A DNA stretch of 64,000 nucleotides from Kordia zhangzhouensis (GCF_001005305.1 NZ_LBMH01000005.1:310001-374000), one strand, 5' to 3'. Shown: positions 20,872 to 29,280, numbered from the stretch's first letter. The notes: a model not told the origin generated them from the sequence alone. A program made the numbers and translations.

Positions 20872-21579
20872 ATGCAACTTTTTTACACTCCTGAAATTAC
20901 AGCAACTACAAAACATTATACGTTTTCCAAAGAAGAGAGTAAACATATTGTGCGAGTGTTGCGTAAAAAAGAAGATGATCTATTGCATACTACCAACGGA
21001 AAAGGTTATTTTTTCAAGGTAAAAATCTTAATTAGCGATCAACGCAATTGCACGGTTGAAATAATTTCTTGTGAGTTTCAAGAGCCTAAAAACTACCGTT
21101 TGCATTTGGCAGTAGCACCTACAAAAATGAACGATCGTTATGAATGGTTTTTGGAAAAAGCAACAGAGATTGGTATTGATACAATTACACCTATTATTTG
21201 CGATCATTCGGAACGAAAAGTTATTAAGGAAGAACGCTATACTAAAATTTTGCAATCAGCCACCAAGCAGTCATTAAGTGCGTATTTTCCAGAATTAAAA
21301 CCTGCAATTTCTTTTGTTGATTTTTTAAAAGAACATACCGACGAGCAATTATTTATTGCACATTGTGAAGAAACCCATAAGAAATCGCTCAAACAAGTAC
21401 TGCAACCTAATAAAGATGTTACGATTTTAATTGGTCCTGAAGGCGATTTTTCTCCAACCGAAATCGAATCTGCAATTGCAAAAAATTATATTCCTGTTAC
21501 CTTAGGCGATACAAGATTACGCACTGAAACAGCTGCAATTGTTGCATGTCATTCTGTTGCATTTATGAATCAGAAATAA
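20872..21579 (+). CDS. rsmE: 16S rRNA (uracil1498-N3)-methyltransferase RsmE
   Basis: A 235-residue SPOUT methyltransferase with an N-terminal PUA-like domain (YTFSKEESKHIVRVLRKKEDD) and the knot domain bearing WFLEKATEIGIDTITPI, CDHSERKV, LIGPEGDFSPTEIESA and the C-terminal LGDTRLRTETAAIVA, all RsmE hallmarks. It modifies U1498 at the ribosomal decoding centre. It converges with the DUF1223 gene. Confidence 0.95.
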   Translation: MQLFYTPEITATTKHYTFSKEESKHIVRVLRKKEDDLLHTTNGKGYFFKVKILISDQRNCTVEIISCEFQEPKNYRLHLAVAPTKMNDRYEWFLEKATEIGIDTITPIICDHSERKVIKEERYTKILQSATKQSLSAYFPELKPAISFVDFLKEHTDEQLFIAHCEETHKKSLKQVLQPNKDVTILIGPEGDFSPTEIESAIAKNYIPVTLGDTRLRTETAAIVACHSVAFMNQK

Positions 21580-21631
21580 TACGCATTTGCAATATAATTG
21601 GTTCAATGCTCATTTAAGAAATAAAATCTAT

Positions 21632-22375
21632 TTACAACTGTAACTTAGTTCCGCCTAAAATATCTTTTTGATTGTTCTCCAAAATCAAAAAAGCGATTAA
21701 CTTATCTTTATCATTCACTATTTCTGGAATTTGAACAACAACCTTTCCCTTTTTTAACACTTCTGCAATATTACTTTCAAGCACAACAATATGATGATTC
21801 GAAAGTGTTTTATGAGCATTTTCACCACGAGTTACTTTTGTCAATCTTTCTTTGATTGCTAATACTATTCTTGCGTTTAAATCAGAAATATCTCCTTCTA
21901 TTTCATATTGAAAAACAACTGAATTAGTCGTTTCTTTTTTTGCCTGAAGCGCTACAAAATATGGGGACATTTTTTGTTGATATTCTTTAATTTTTGACAT
22001 CATTTTAGAACGATTCGAACCTACAAAATGTTCTTGTCCGTTAATGACAACTGCAGGAGTATATATACTGTTATCATTAAACTTTAATGCATATTCGCGC
22101 TGTTTCTGGGTAAATTCTTTTTTGCTAAATGGATCTTTCCAGCCTATATAGTTCCAATAATCCACATGATATGACAATACAAGTATATCTTTACTGGTAT
22201 AATCATTCGCTATCGCACCTAACAATGCATCTGCTTTGGGACAACTAGAACATCCTTGCGATGTGAATAGTTCTAAAACTACTGTAGATGGATTCTTTTT
22301 TTCATTGTCCTCAATAAAAGAAGTCAAAAAAAGAAGTGTAAAAAGTGAAAGTGTTATTAAATATTTTCGTTTCAT
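21632..22375 (-). CDS. DUF1223 (thioredoxin-like) exported protein
   Basis: A 247-residue protein with an N-terminal hydrophobic segment (YLITLSLFTLLFLTSFIED) and the DUF1223 domain. The segment VVLELFTSQGCSSCPKADALLG carries a CSSC thioredoxin-like motif, followed by VLSYHVDYWNYIGWKDPFS and PAVVINGQEHFVGSNR, both highly diagnostic. The ATG at 22375 was chosen since it starts the signal; the upstream extension overlaps the divergent gene. The domain has a thioredoxin fold with a CxxC pair, but its substrates are uncharacterised. It is divergent from the DUF4159 gene with a 40-base gap. Confidence 0.85.
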   Translation of the reverse strand: MKRKYLITLSLFTLLFLTSFIEDNEKKNPSTVVLELFTSQGCSSCPKADALLGAIANDYTSKDILVLSYHVDYWNYIGWKDPFSKKEFTQKQREYALKFNDNSIYTPAVVINGQEHFVGSNRSKMMSKIKEYQQKMSPYFVALQAKKETTNSVVFQYEIEGDISDLNARIVLAIKERLTKVTRGENAHKTLSNHHIVVLESNIAEVLKKGKVVVQIPEIVNDKDKLIAFLILENNQKDILGGTKLQL

Positions 22376-22415
22376 CGTTTGAAAGTTTACCTTGCAATAC
22401 ATAAGACGATTAAAA

Positions 22416-23057
22416 ATGAAGAAGCTTACTATTTTACTTCTACTACTAAGTTGTTCACTTGCAACATCACAAGAGATTGCTATTTTAAAATATGCTGGTG
22501 GTGGCGATTGGTATTCTAATCCTACAGCATTGCCAAACTTGATTAAGTTTTGTAATGAAAATATTCGTACTACAATCAAAACAACACCGCAAACAGTAGA
22601 AGTTGGCAGTACAGATTTGTTTCAATATCCATTTGTTCATATGACAGGACATGGAAATGTATTCTTTTCAGATGAAGACGCAACTAACTTACGCAACTAT
22701 TTGACTTCTGGTGGTTTTTTACATATTGATGATAACTATGGCATGAACCAGTACATTCGAAAAGAATTAAAAAAAGTATTTCCCAATCAAGAATTGAGAG
22801 AGATTCCTGCAGATCATCCAATTTTCAAGCAACCCTATTCATTTCCAAAAGGGTTACCTAAAATTCATGAACACGACGGATTACGTCCACAAGCCTTTGG
22901 TTTGTTTTATGAAAACCGATTGGTATTATTATTTACTTTTGAAAGTGATTTAGGTGATGGTTGGGAAAATAAAGAAATTCACAACGATTCTGATGAAGTT
23001 CGTTTGAAAGCTTTGCAAATGGGGGCAAATATTATCAATTATGCGTTTAAACACTAA
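22416..23057 (+). CDS. DUF4159 exported protein
   Basis: A 213-residue protein with signal peptide MKKLTILLLLLSCSLATSQ then the DUF4159 domain: IAILKYAGGGDWYSNPTAL, the YPFVHMTGHGNVFFSDED segment, and GGFLHIDDNYGMNQ near the middle. DUF4159 has a glutamine-amidotransferase-like fold in gliding/aerotolerance-type proteins, but the function is unknown. I took the ATG at 22416 because it begins the signal peptide. It is followed after two bases by the cREC gene, so they should be co-transcribed. Confidence 0.82.
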   Translation: MKKLTILLLLLSCSLATSQEIAILKYAGGGDWYSNPTALPNLIKFCNENIRTTIKTTPQTVEVGSTDLFQYPFVHMTGHGNVFFSDEDATNLRNYLTSGGFLHIDDNYGMNQYIRKELKKVFPNQELREIPADHPIFKQPYSFPKGLPKIHEHDGLRPQAFGLFYENRLVLLFTFESDLGDGWENKEIHNDSDEVRLKALQMGANIINYAFKH

Positions 23058-23059
23058 AT

Positions 23060-23404
23060 ATGAGTTATAATCTTTTTTTGGATGATATTCGTGTGCCCGA
23101 AATGGTATATAAAAACCCTGATAATTTTGACTTCGTGGTGGTTCGTACGTATGAAAAATTTATTAGTTATATACAAGAAAATGGGCTTCCAAATTATATA
23201 AGTTTTGATAATGACTTGGGATTAAATGCTAAAGGAGAACTAGCTGAAGACGGCTACGCAGCTGCAAAATGGCTAGTGTATCATTCTGGTATAGATTTAA
23301 GAAATCTCGAATTTTATGTTCATTCTGCAAACCCAGTAGCTGCTAAGCAAATAGAAGGTTTGTTAACAAATTACATCAATCATTTAAAATATACTTCTCG
23401 CTGA
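23060..23404 (+). CDS. Cyclic-phosphate-processing receiver-domain (cREC) protein
   Basis: A 114-residue single-domain protein. It starts with YNLFLDDIRVPEM, contains the central YISFDNDLGL acidic motif, then EDGYAAAKWLVYH and FYVHSANPVAAKQIEGLL. This is the pattern of the cyclic-phosphate-processing receiver family, which is a receiver-like fold with altered acidic residues predicted by comparative genomics to act on cyclic phosphates. It is not a typical phosphoacceptor partner: no kinase or output domain is nearby. It lies 2 bases after DUF4159 and 5 bases before a TrmH methyltransferase, which suggests an RNA-related context. Confidence 0.8.
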   Translation: MSYNLFLDDIRVPEMVYKNPDNFDFVVVRTYEKFISYIQENGLPNYISFDNDLGLNAKGELAEDGYAAAKWLVYHSGIDLRNLEFYVHSANPVAAKQIEGLLTNYINHLKYTSR

Positions 23405-23408
23405 TTTC

Positions 23409-23924
23409 ATGTCGCAACTTACCCATTACACAACACATTTTGAAAAACGTTCGTTTCCAATTGTTTTGGTTTCCGATCAAGTTTCCAATGCACCGAATAT
23501 AGGTTCGTTATTCCGCATTGCTGATGCTTTTGGCATAGAAAAAATCTTTTTTTGCGGAGAAAATATTCCTGTATTTGGTAGAAGAATGACAAAAACTTCA
23601 CGCGCAACAGAAAAAGTAGTTCCTTTTGAAATTACTGAAGATATTCATTCAGTCATTAAACAATTACAAAACAACGGTTACACAATTATTTCATTAGAAA
23701 TTACCGAAAAGAGTCAATCTATTCACACAATTGATTTTTCTCAATATGAAAAAATTGCTTTGGTCATTGGCGATGAAAACTTTGGCATAAATCCTGAAAC
23801 TCTATACGAATCAAATGTAATTGTACACATTGATATGTTTGGACAAAATAGCAGTATGAATGTAGTACAAGCTACAAATATTGTTTTTTATGAAATTACG
23901 CGTCAATATCTAATGGCTAAATAA
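23409..23924 (+). CDS. TrmH/SpoU-family RNA 2'-O-methyltransferase
   Basis: A 171-residue SPOUT methyltransferase. Motif 1 is in NAPNIGSLFRIADAFGIEKI, motif 2 in ALVIGDENFGINPE, and motif 3 in QNSSMNVVQATNIVFYEI with the conserved SMNV. The short length and absence of an N-terminal extension fit tRNA- or rRNA-acting flavobacterial copies; the exact substrate is not readable. It follows the cREC gene by four bases. Confidence 0.85.
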   Translation: MSQLTHYTTHFEKRSFPIVLVSDQVSNAPNIGSLFRIADAFGIEKIFFCGENIPVFGRRMTKTSRATEKVVPFEITEDIHSVIKQLQNNGYTIISLEITEKSQSIHTIDFSQYEKIALVIGDENFGINPETLYESNVIVHIDMFGQNSSMNVVQATNIVFYEITRQYLMAK

Positions 23925-23959
23925 ATTTTTATGTTAATTTTAGCTTTAAACCTATTAAA

Positions 23960-25048
23960 ATGACATCAAATACTATTGCTAACGGAATTTTAAAAGCCCT
24001 TGGGGTTATTTTAGGCGTTTTTTTATTGCTCTATTTTTTATACAAAATTCAAATTGTTATAGTGTATGTTGCTATTGCGGCAGTCATTTCATTGATTGGA
24101 CGGCCTATCGTAATTTTCCTTAGAAGACGCTTAAAATTTTCAAATACATTAGCCGTAATTTTTACAATGACCTTGTTAATTGGACTCTTTGTTGGATTGA
24201 TTTCAATGTTTGTTCCTCTCATTGTAGAACAAGGGCATAATCTATCTTTGCTAAATATTGAAGCTTTACAGGAAAATGTAGAAAGTTTGTATATGCAAAT
24301 TTCAGAATACTTATCAACCAAAAATATTGATTTAGAACAGTCTATAAAAGATTCAAAAATATTCGCAAACTTTGATTATTCCATTATTCCTAACTTTTTC
24401 AATTCCCTTATCAGCGGATTAGGAAGCTTTAGTATTGGCTTGCTATCTGTACTTTTTATTTCATTCTTTTTACTAAAAGACAGTAAACTGTTAGAAAGTG
24501 GGATTTTGGTATTTGTACCTCATCGCAACGAAACAAGAGTTAATAATTCAATTTATAAAATCAAAGATTTACTATCGCGCTACTTTGTTGGATTGGTTTT
24601 CCAAATCTTAATTCTATTTGTAATTTATACTATAGCATTGCTTATTTTCGGAATCAAAAACGCCATTGTAATTGCTTTTTTAGGAGCTTTATTGAATTTA
24701 ATTCCATATATAGGACCTTTATTTAGTGGTGTACTTATCTTATTGTTATGTATGACGAGCAACTTAGAAGCTGATTTTAGTTCTGTTATTCTACCTAATA
24801 CTATTGGCGTAATGATCTTTTTTATAGCAGGACAATTGATTGATAACTTTTTGAGTCAGCCACTTATTTTTTCTAATTCTGTAAAATCACATCCGTTAGA
24901 AATTTTCCTAGTTATTATAATATGGGGAATTTTATTTGGTATTATAGGTATGGTCGTTGCTGTACCTTCTTATACAGCAATCAAAGTGATTTTGAAAGAA
25001 TTCTTATCTGAAAATAAATTTGTAAAATCCATTACCAAAGACTTATAA
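23960..25048 (+). CDS. AI-2E family transporter (YdiK/PerM type)
   Basis: A 362-residue inner-membrane protein with about eight predicted transmembrane segments, including ILKALGVILGVFLLLYFLYK and AVIFTMTLLIGLFVGLISMF. The central cytosolic helix-rich loop and the conserved FLGALLNLIPYIGPLFSGV segment are typical of the AI-2E/PerM family. Members export quorum molecules or act in sodium/proton exchange, so substrate is not assigned. It lies 35 bases after the TrmH gene and 3 bases before the next gene. Confidence 0.85.
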   Translation: MTSNTIANGILKALGVILGVFLLLYFLYKIQIVIVYVAIAAVISLIGRPIVIFLRRRLKFSNTLAVIFTMTLLIGLFVGLISMFVPLIVEQGHNLSLLNIEALQENVESLYMQISEYLSTKNIDLEQSIKDSKIFANFDYSIIPNFFNSLISGLGSFSIGLLSVLFISFFLLKDSKLLESGILVFVPHRNETRVNNSIYKIKDLLSRYFVGLVFQILILFVIYTIALLIFGIKNAIVIAFLGALLNLIPYIGPLFSGVLILLLCMTSNLEADFSSVILPNTIGVMIFFIAGQLIDNFLSQPLIFSNSVKSHPLEIFLVIIIWGILFGIIGMVVAVPSYTAIKVILKEFLSENKFVKSITKDL

Positions 25049-25051
25049 CTT

Positions 25052-26236
25052 TTGAACGAAGCAATTCTGACACCTGAGATTCAACAATTCATTGAAGAAC
25101 ATTTGTACGACAATCCGACCAAACTTCTCTTAAAGTACAAAGAACTAAATGGTATTGCTTTTACAGAAATCTTAGAGCAAATTGAAGCCAAAGTTCGTTG
25201 TAAAAAAAAGCTGCCTACATGGTTTTCTACTAAAAATATTTACTACCCAAACAAATTAAATATTGAACAGACTTCCTCTGAAAAAACGGCTGCTTACAAA
25301 GCGAGCTTGGTTCAAGGAAGCCAATTCATTGATATTACTGGTGGTTTTGGTGTAGATTGTTTGGCTTTCTCAAAACATTTTGACCATGTAACGCACTGCG
25401 AAATCTCTTTACAGTTATCGCAAATTGTTGCTCATAATTATAAGGTACTAGGAGTTTCTAATATAAAAACGGTACATTCAGACGGAATTGAATATATACA
25501 AAAAAACAAACAGACTTATGATTGTTTGTATGTTGATCCGTCACGTAGAAACGAAGCTAAAGGAAAAGTATTCCTTTTAGAAGATTGTTTGCCAGACGTA
25601 GTAACATATCAAAACCTATTACTCGAAAAAGCAACTACCCTACTTATTAAAACATCTCCTCTATTAGATATTACTAATGGATTACGTGCCTTATCAAATG
25701 TTAATGAAGTTCACGTTGTAGCATTGCAAAATGAAGTAAAAGAATTGATTTGGGTAGTAAATAAAAACAAACAAACCACAGATGTACGAATTCAGACTGT
25801 AAACTTAATACAAGACAAACAGGAAGAATTTAGTTTTCACTTTTCAGAAGAAAGCAATACTGAAGTTACATACAATTTTCCGCAACAATATCTATACGAG
25901 CCCAATGCAGCTATAATGAAAGCTGGAGGGTTTTCAAGTGTTGCAAAAAAATACTCTTTAAAAAAACTGCACCAGCATTCACATTTATACACTTCTCAAA
26001 CACTAATTTCTTTTCCAGGAAGGCGCTTTGAAATAGTAAAAATACTTCCTTACTCAAAAAAAGTAATCAAAAAGGAACTGGGTATAAGTAAAGCAAATAT
26101 TACGACTCGAAATTTTCCAGAATCTGTAGCGACGATTAGAAAAAAATTGTCCATTGCGGATGGAAGTGATAACTTCTTGTTTTTCACAACCTTACATACA
26201 AATCAAAAAGTCGTGATCTACTGTAAAAAAGTGTAA
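25052..26236 (+). CDS. Class I SAM-dependent methyltransferase, THUMP-like (PG_1098 family)
   Basis: A 394-residue protein. The N-terminal helical part (TPEIQQFIEEHLYDNPTKLL, KVRCKKKLPTWF) is followed by a Rossmann methyltransferase core with FIDITGGFGVDCLAFSKHF (SAM motif I) and YDCLYVDPSRRNEAKGKVF, where DPSRR is diagnostic. A THUMP-like C-terminal domain ends the protein (LHQHSHLYTSQ, FPGRRFEIV, NITTRNFPESVA). The start is TTG at 25052, three bases after the permease stop; no upstream ATG exists. Such proteins are predicted RNA modifiers. The last of a run of co-directional RNA-related genes. Confidence 0.82.
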   Translation: MNEAILTPEIQQFIEEHLYDNPTKLLLKYKELNGIAFTEILEQIEAKVRCKKKLPTWFSTKNIYYPNKLNIEQTSSEKTAAYKASLVQGSQFIDITGGFGVDCLAFSKHFDHVTHCEISLQLSQIVAHNYKVLGVSNIKTVHSDGIEYIQKNKQTYDCLYVDPSRRNEAKGKVFLLEDCLPDVVTYQNLLLEKATTLLIKTSPLLDITNGLRALSNVNEVHVVALQNEVKELIWVVNKNKQTTDVRIQTVNLIQDKQEEFSFHFSEESNTEVTYNFPQQYLYEPNAAIMKAGGFSSVAKKYSLKKLHQHSHLYTSQTLISFPGRRFEIVKILPYSKKVIKKELGISKANITTRNFPESVATIRKKLSIADGSDNFLFFTTLHTNQKVVIYCKKV

Positions 26237-26247
26237 GAAAACGCTTT

Positions 26248-26275
26248 TACGGTTTTACCGTAGCTTTTATAATAT
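26248..26275 (+). terminator. Possible terminator after the THUMP-like methyltransferase
   Basis: Stem tacggt/accgta (26248-26253, 26257-26262, 3-base loop) begins 12 bases after the stop codon and is followed by gcttttataata. The U run is interrupted, so confidence is moderate. Confidence 0.4.
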
Positions 26276-26570
26276 GTCACCTTATCACATAATAGAGAGT
26301 TCTGCATACTTTTGGTACATGCAATACAGTTTTAGGGATTTAGGGGAATCCACTATACTTTGGGGAACTTGATAAAAGTTCCCCTTACTTCTTTTATAAA
26401 GACCGCTTTTCTATTACTATTTCGATTTTTCTCTCATTATCTGTTTTCTGTCGGCAAATTTGACGTTTCAACGATTCTCTTATTTTTTCTTTTTCGCCAG
26501 ATACAGAACTACAACACATTTCCTAAGTTTGAATATCCTTTTAGGTAACTAGTAATTAACGATACTTAAA

Positions 26571-26605
26571 GCCGTATCACCTATTATGGATGATACGGCC
26601 TTTTT
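26571..26605 (+). terminator. Orphan rho-independent terminator
   Basis: Stem gccgtatca/tgatacggc (26571-26579, 26591-26599, loop of 11) is followed by cttttt. It sits 335 bases past the nearest upstream stop codon, so it probably ends an unannotated transcript. Confidence 0.7.
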
Positions 26606-26917
26606 GTCTTTTAACACATGCTTTTTTACAGCTTTATAAACAAATTAAATAGTTTTTATATAAAGAAAAAACCTACAATAAAGAACGTTGAACGATGAAA
26701 TGGGGAGTTTATAGAATGGCGTTAAAATTTGACTTTTTTATATAAAGGATTCAATAGTTTTATAGGCTCAATCACCAAGTATAGTCAGACTTACATCATA
26801 GAAAACAATATATTTTTACTCAGTATTATTTAGTAAGCCATAATAATACACGTTAACTAAGCAGTAAGTTTAAAAATTCGATGTCGAATTTTTATAGTTG
26901 TATGCAAATACAACACA

Positions 26918-26955
26918 GAAGGGAGGTTTATGGTAGGGCCTCCCTTTCTTTTTCT
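26918..26955 (+). terminator. Orphan rho-independent terminator, preceded by two inverted repeats
   Basis: Stem gaagggagg/cctccctttc (26918-26926, 26939-26948) is followed by a T-rich tract. Directly before it lie aaaattcga/tcgaatttt (26874-26892) and ttgtat/atacaa (26898-26914). Together they could form the structured 3' end of a small RNA. Confidence 0.6.
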
Positions 26956-27021
26956 ACATTTTCTCCCTTTTTTATTAAATTTTAACATTAAAAAGAATTA
27001 AAAATTAAATAATATATTCTA

Positions 27022-27033
27022 ATATTGCAATAT
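27022..27033 (+). promoter_or_regulatory. Candidate ArsR operator
   Basis: The perfect 12-bp palindrome atattgcaatat overlaps the arsR start codon, and an AT-rich partial copy (atattctaatatt) is just upstream. ArsR/SmtB repressors bind AT-rich dyads over their own promoters, so this is a likely autoregulatory site. Confidence 0.45.
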
Positions 27034-27358
27034 GGGAATAACAAAAACAATAGGATTTTCAGAAGAAATCAATTCTATGGCAGAAATTTTAAAGGCATTA
27101 GGACATCCTGCACGTTTGTCTATTATGGCATTTTTAGCCAAAAGTCCATCATGTATTTGTAACGACATTGTGATGGAACTGCCTTTAGCACAACCTACTA
27201 TTTCGAGACATTTATCAGAACTTAAAAAAGTAGGTCTAATACAAGGAGAAATAACAGGTAAGAATATTTGCTATTGTATCAACTTAAAAAAATGGAACGA
27301 AGTACTAGAGCATTTACGTACAATTACACATTCAATAACAACCTCTAAAAAGTGTTAG
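27032..27358 (+). CDS. ArsR/SmtB-family metalloregulatory repressor
   Basis: A 108-residue winged-helix regulator. The recognition region is LPLAQPTISRHLSELKKVGLI (about residues 52-72), preceded by a CIC motif in SPSCICNDIV; two cysteines there plus a C-terminal KKC can bind arsenite or another soft metal. Typical function is repression until metal binds. It is followed 20 bases later by a DUF6428 gene, its usual flavobacterial partner. No ACR3 pump or arsenate reductase is adjacent, unlike complete ars operons. Confidence 0.88.
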   Translation: MGITKTIGFSEEINSMAEILKALGHPARLSIMAFLAKSPSCICNDIVMELPLAQPTISRHLSELKKVGLIQGEITGKNICYCINLKKWNEVLEHLRTITHSITTSKKC

Positions 27359-27378
27359 TCACTATAAAATAAACAATT

Positions 27379-27852
27379 ATGAAATTATCAGAAGTAAAAA
27401 AACAGTTAGCACATCTAGAAACTTTAGATTTTTATTTACCTAACTCACAAAAAGTTGAAAGTCATTTTCATGTTACTGAAGTTGGAAAAGTTTCTAAACA
27501 TTTTATTGATTGTGGTGGAACTGTTCGTACTGAACGATTGGTTAATTTTCAGTTATGGTCTGCAGATGATATAGATCACCACTTGGAACCTGCTAAACTA
27601 TTGAATATCATTAAACTTTCTGAGGAAGTTTTAGGTATTGAAGATTTGGAAGTTGAAGTAGAATATCAAGCAGAAACTATTGGAAAATATGGTCTTGATT
27701 TTAAAAATGGGCATTTTGTACTCACTCAAAAGCAAACGGATTGCTTAGCGAAAGATGCCTGCGGAATTCCAACCCAAAAGCCTAAAATGAAACTTTCAGA
27801 CTTGCAAGCAAATATGAACGCTTGTTGTAATCCTGATTCGGGTTGTTGCTAA
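27379..27852 (+). CDS. DUF6428 family protein
   Basis: A 157-residue protein of a family found next to arsR in Bacteroidota. Seen are an N-terminal helix (MKLSEVKKQLAHLETLDFYL), SHFHVTEVGKVSKHFIDCGG in the middle, and a C-terminal tail with CCNPDSGCC, which could bind metal. Not a membrane protein and no known catalytic motif. It is probably co-expressed with the upstream ArsR regulator and may sense or buffer arsenic. The role is unproven. Confidence 0.8.
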   Translation: MKLSEVKKQLAHLETLDFYLPNSQKVESHFHVTEVGKVSKHFIDCGGTVRTERLVNFQLWSADDIDHHLEPAKLLNIIKLSEEVLGIEDLEVEVEYQAETIGKYGLDFKNGHFVLTQKQTDCLAKDACGIPTQKPKMKLSDLQANMNACCNPDSGCC

Positions 27853-27949
27853 GTAGTTGTTATTAAATTCTTTTCTGTAGAGTCGATATTACAAAAAAAC
27901 TATACCTTTGGCGCAAATTATATGCTATAAAGCCACAAAGTTTTTTCAA

Positions 27950-28663
27950 ATGGACAAAGCACTTACTATCGTCGTTCCTGTATATAACGAAGAAGATAAT
28001 TTAGAAAGAGTTGAAAAAGAGCTTACTGCTTACGCTCAATCGGCTCCTATCCCTGTACAAGTACTTTTTGTGAACGATGGATCAAAGGATAAAAGTCAAG
28101 AAATGATTGAAAAAATCTGTTTAGACAGTCCTATTTTTAATTATGTTTCTTTTGCTGAAAACCGTGGATTAAGTGCTGCTATTAAAGCTGGTTTTGACGA
28201 GACACAAACCAGTCTGGTTGGCTATATTGATTCGGATTTACAAACGACTCCTAGCGATTTTAACTTGTTGCTAGAACATATTGATGCATACGATTTAGTT
28301 ACAGGTGTTCGAGCTAATAGGAAGGATTCATTTGTAAAAAATATGTCATCAAAGATAGCAAATGGTATTCGCCGTGCATTTACTAGTGACGGTATGGACG
28401 ACACAGGCTGTCCGTTGAAAATTATAAAAACTGACTATGCTAAACGAATTCCTATGTTTAAAGGATTGCATCGTTTTTTACCTGCTATGATTCTTCTTCA
28501 AGAAGGAAAAGTAAAGCAAGTGCCTGTACAACATTTTCCTCGAATTGCTGGGCAAGCCAAATACGGATTATGGAATCGTTTATTAGGTCCTTTAATGGAC
28601 TGTTTTGCGTATGTTTGGATGAAAAAGAAGTACATCAACTATTCGATAGCTAAAAAAGGATGA
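27950..28663 (+). CDS. Family 2 glycosyltransferase (polyprenyl-phosphate sugar synthase type)
   Basis: A 237-residue GT2 enzyme without C-terminal membrane helices. The N-terminal VVPVYNEEDNLERVEKEL and FVNDGSKDKSQEMIEKI are classical, and the metal-binding acid pair is in GYIDSDLQTTPSDF. It resembles dolichol-phosphate mannose synthase and ArnC, so it likely makes a polyprenyl-phosphate-linked sugar at the inner face of the membrane. I chose the ATG at 27950; a TTG-started extension to 27908 lacks family similarity. Its stop overlaps the start of the LAB_N gene. Confidence 0.85.
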   Translation: MDKALTIVVPVYNEEDNLERVEKELTAYAQSAPIPVQVLFVNDGSKDKSQEMIEKICLDSPIFNYVSFAENRGLSAAIKAGFDETQTSLVGYIDSDLQTTPSDFNLLLEHIDAYDLVTGVRANRKDSFVKNMSSKIANGIRRAFTSDGMDDTGCPLKIIKTDYAKRIPMFKGLHRFLPAMILLQEGKVKQVPVQHFPRIAGQAKYGLWNRLLGPLMDCFAYVWMKKKYINYSIAKKG

Positions 28664-29280
28664 TGACTTGGCTCATTTACGGAATTGGCGCTATTGCTCA
28701 ACTATTATTTTCAGCCAGAACACTGTTACAATGGATCATTTCTGAACGAAATAAAAAGGTATTGACACCTTCTCTGTTTTGGAAACTTAGTTTAATTGCT
28801 TCCTTTTTACTCTTTGTTTACGGTTATCTTCGAAACGACTTTGCTATTATGCTTGGTCAAATGCTTACTTATTTCATTTATGTGAGAAATATGCAATTAC
28901 AAGGAGAATGGCGAAGGATGCATCGATTTGTTCGCAATTTTATATTGATTTTTCCTTTAATCATAATTATCATTGGGTATAACAATAACAAACAAGATTT
29001 ATACAACTTATTCAATAATGAAGCTATTGCAGATTGGTTGTTTGTGTTGGGAATTGTTGGGCAAATTATTTTTACCTTACGTTTTATTTATCAATGGATT
29101 TATTCTGAAAAACAAAAACAATCTAGTTTACCTTTAGGGTTTTGGATGTTAAGCTTACTTGGAGCAAGTTTAATTTTTACGTATGCTGTTTTTAGGAAAG
29201 ATCCAATACTAATTGCAGGTCATATTTTTGGAATAATTACGTATGTTCGAAATATGATGCTTTTAAGAAATCAATCATGA
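28660..29280 (+). CDS. LAB_N-domain membrane protein with duplicated domain
   Basis: A 206-residue inner-membrane protein with about six transmembrane segments. Two copies of the lipid-A-disaccharide-synthase N-terminal (LAB_N) domain are visible: first around residues 5-80 (AQLLFSARTLLQWIISER, MLTYFIYVRNMQL), second around 128-203 (GQIIFTLRFIYQWIYSEK, IFGIITYVRNMML). The repeated FxxRxxxQWIxSE and YVRNM motifs show internal duplication. It overlaps the GT2 gene by four bases and the GT39 gene by four, so all three are translationally coupled. A flippase-like role for the polyprenyl-sugar is an inference. Confidence 0.82.
   Translation: MMTWLIYGIGAIAQLLFSARTLLQWIISERNKKVLTPSLFWKLSLIASFLLFVYGYLRNDFAIMLGQMLTYFIYVRNMQLQGEWRRMHRFVRNFILIFPLIIIIIGYNNNKQDLYNLFNNEAIADWLFVLGIVGQIIFTLRFIYQWIYSEKQKQSSLPLGFWMLSLLGASLIFTYAVFRKDPILIAGHIFGIITYVRNMMLLRNQS

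Larger units (their letters stand above)
26237..27031. other. 795-base gene-poor region with clustered hairpins
   Basis: No convincing protein gene is seen. Besides the hairpin after the methyltransferase it holds a perfect 9-bp stem-loop ggggaactt/aagttcccc (26362-26384), a terminator-like hairpin at 26571-26605, and three consecutive inverted repeats at 26873-26955 ending in a second terminator. Each terminator is on the plus strand and has no upstream gene closer than about 300 bases, so one or two non-coding transcripts are plausible. Confidence 0.45.

Noticed and set aside
26360-26548. 62-codon ORF in the 26 kb gap
   Set aside because: TTG start, Phe/Leu-rich low-complexity product, and overlap with a perfect stem-loop; no family resemblance.
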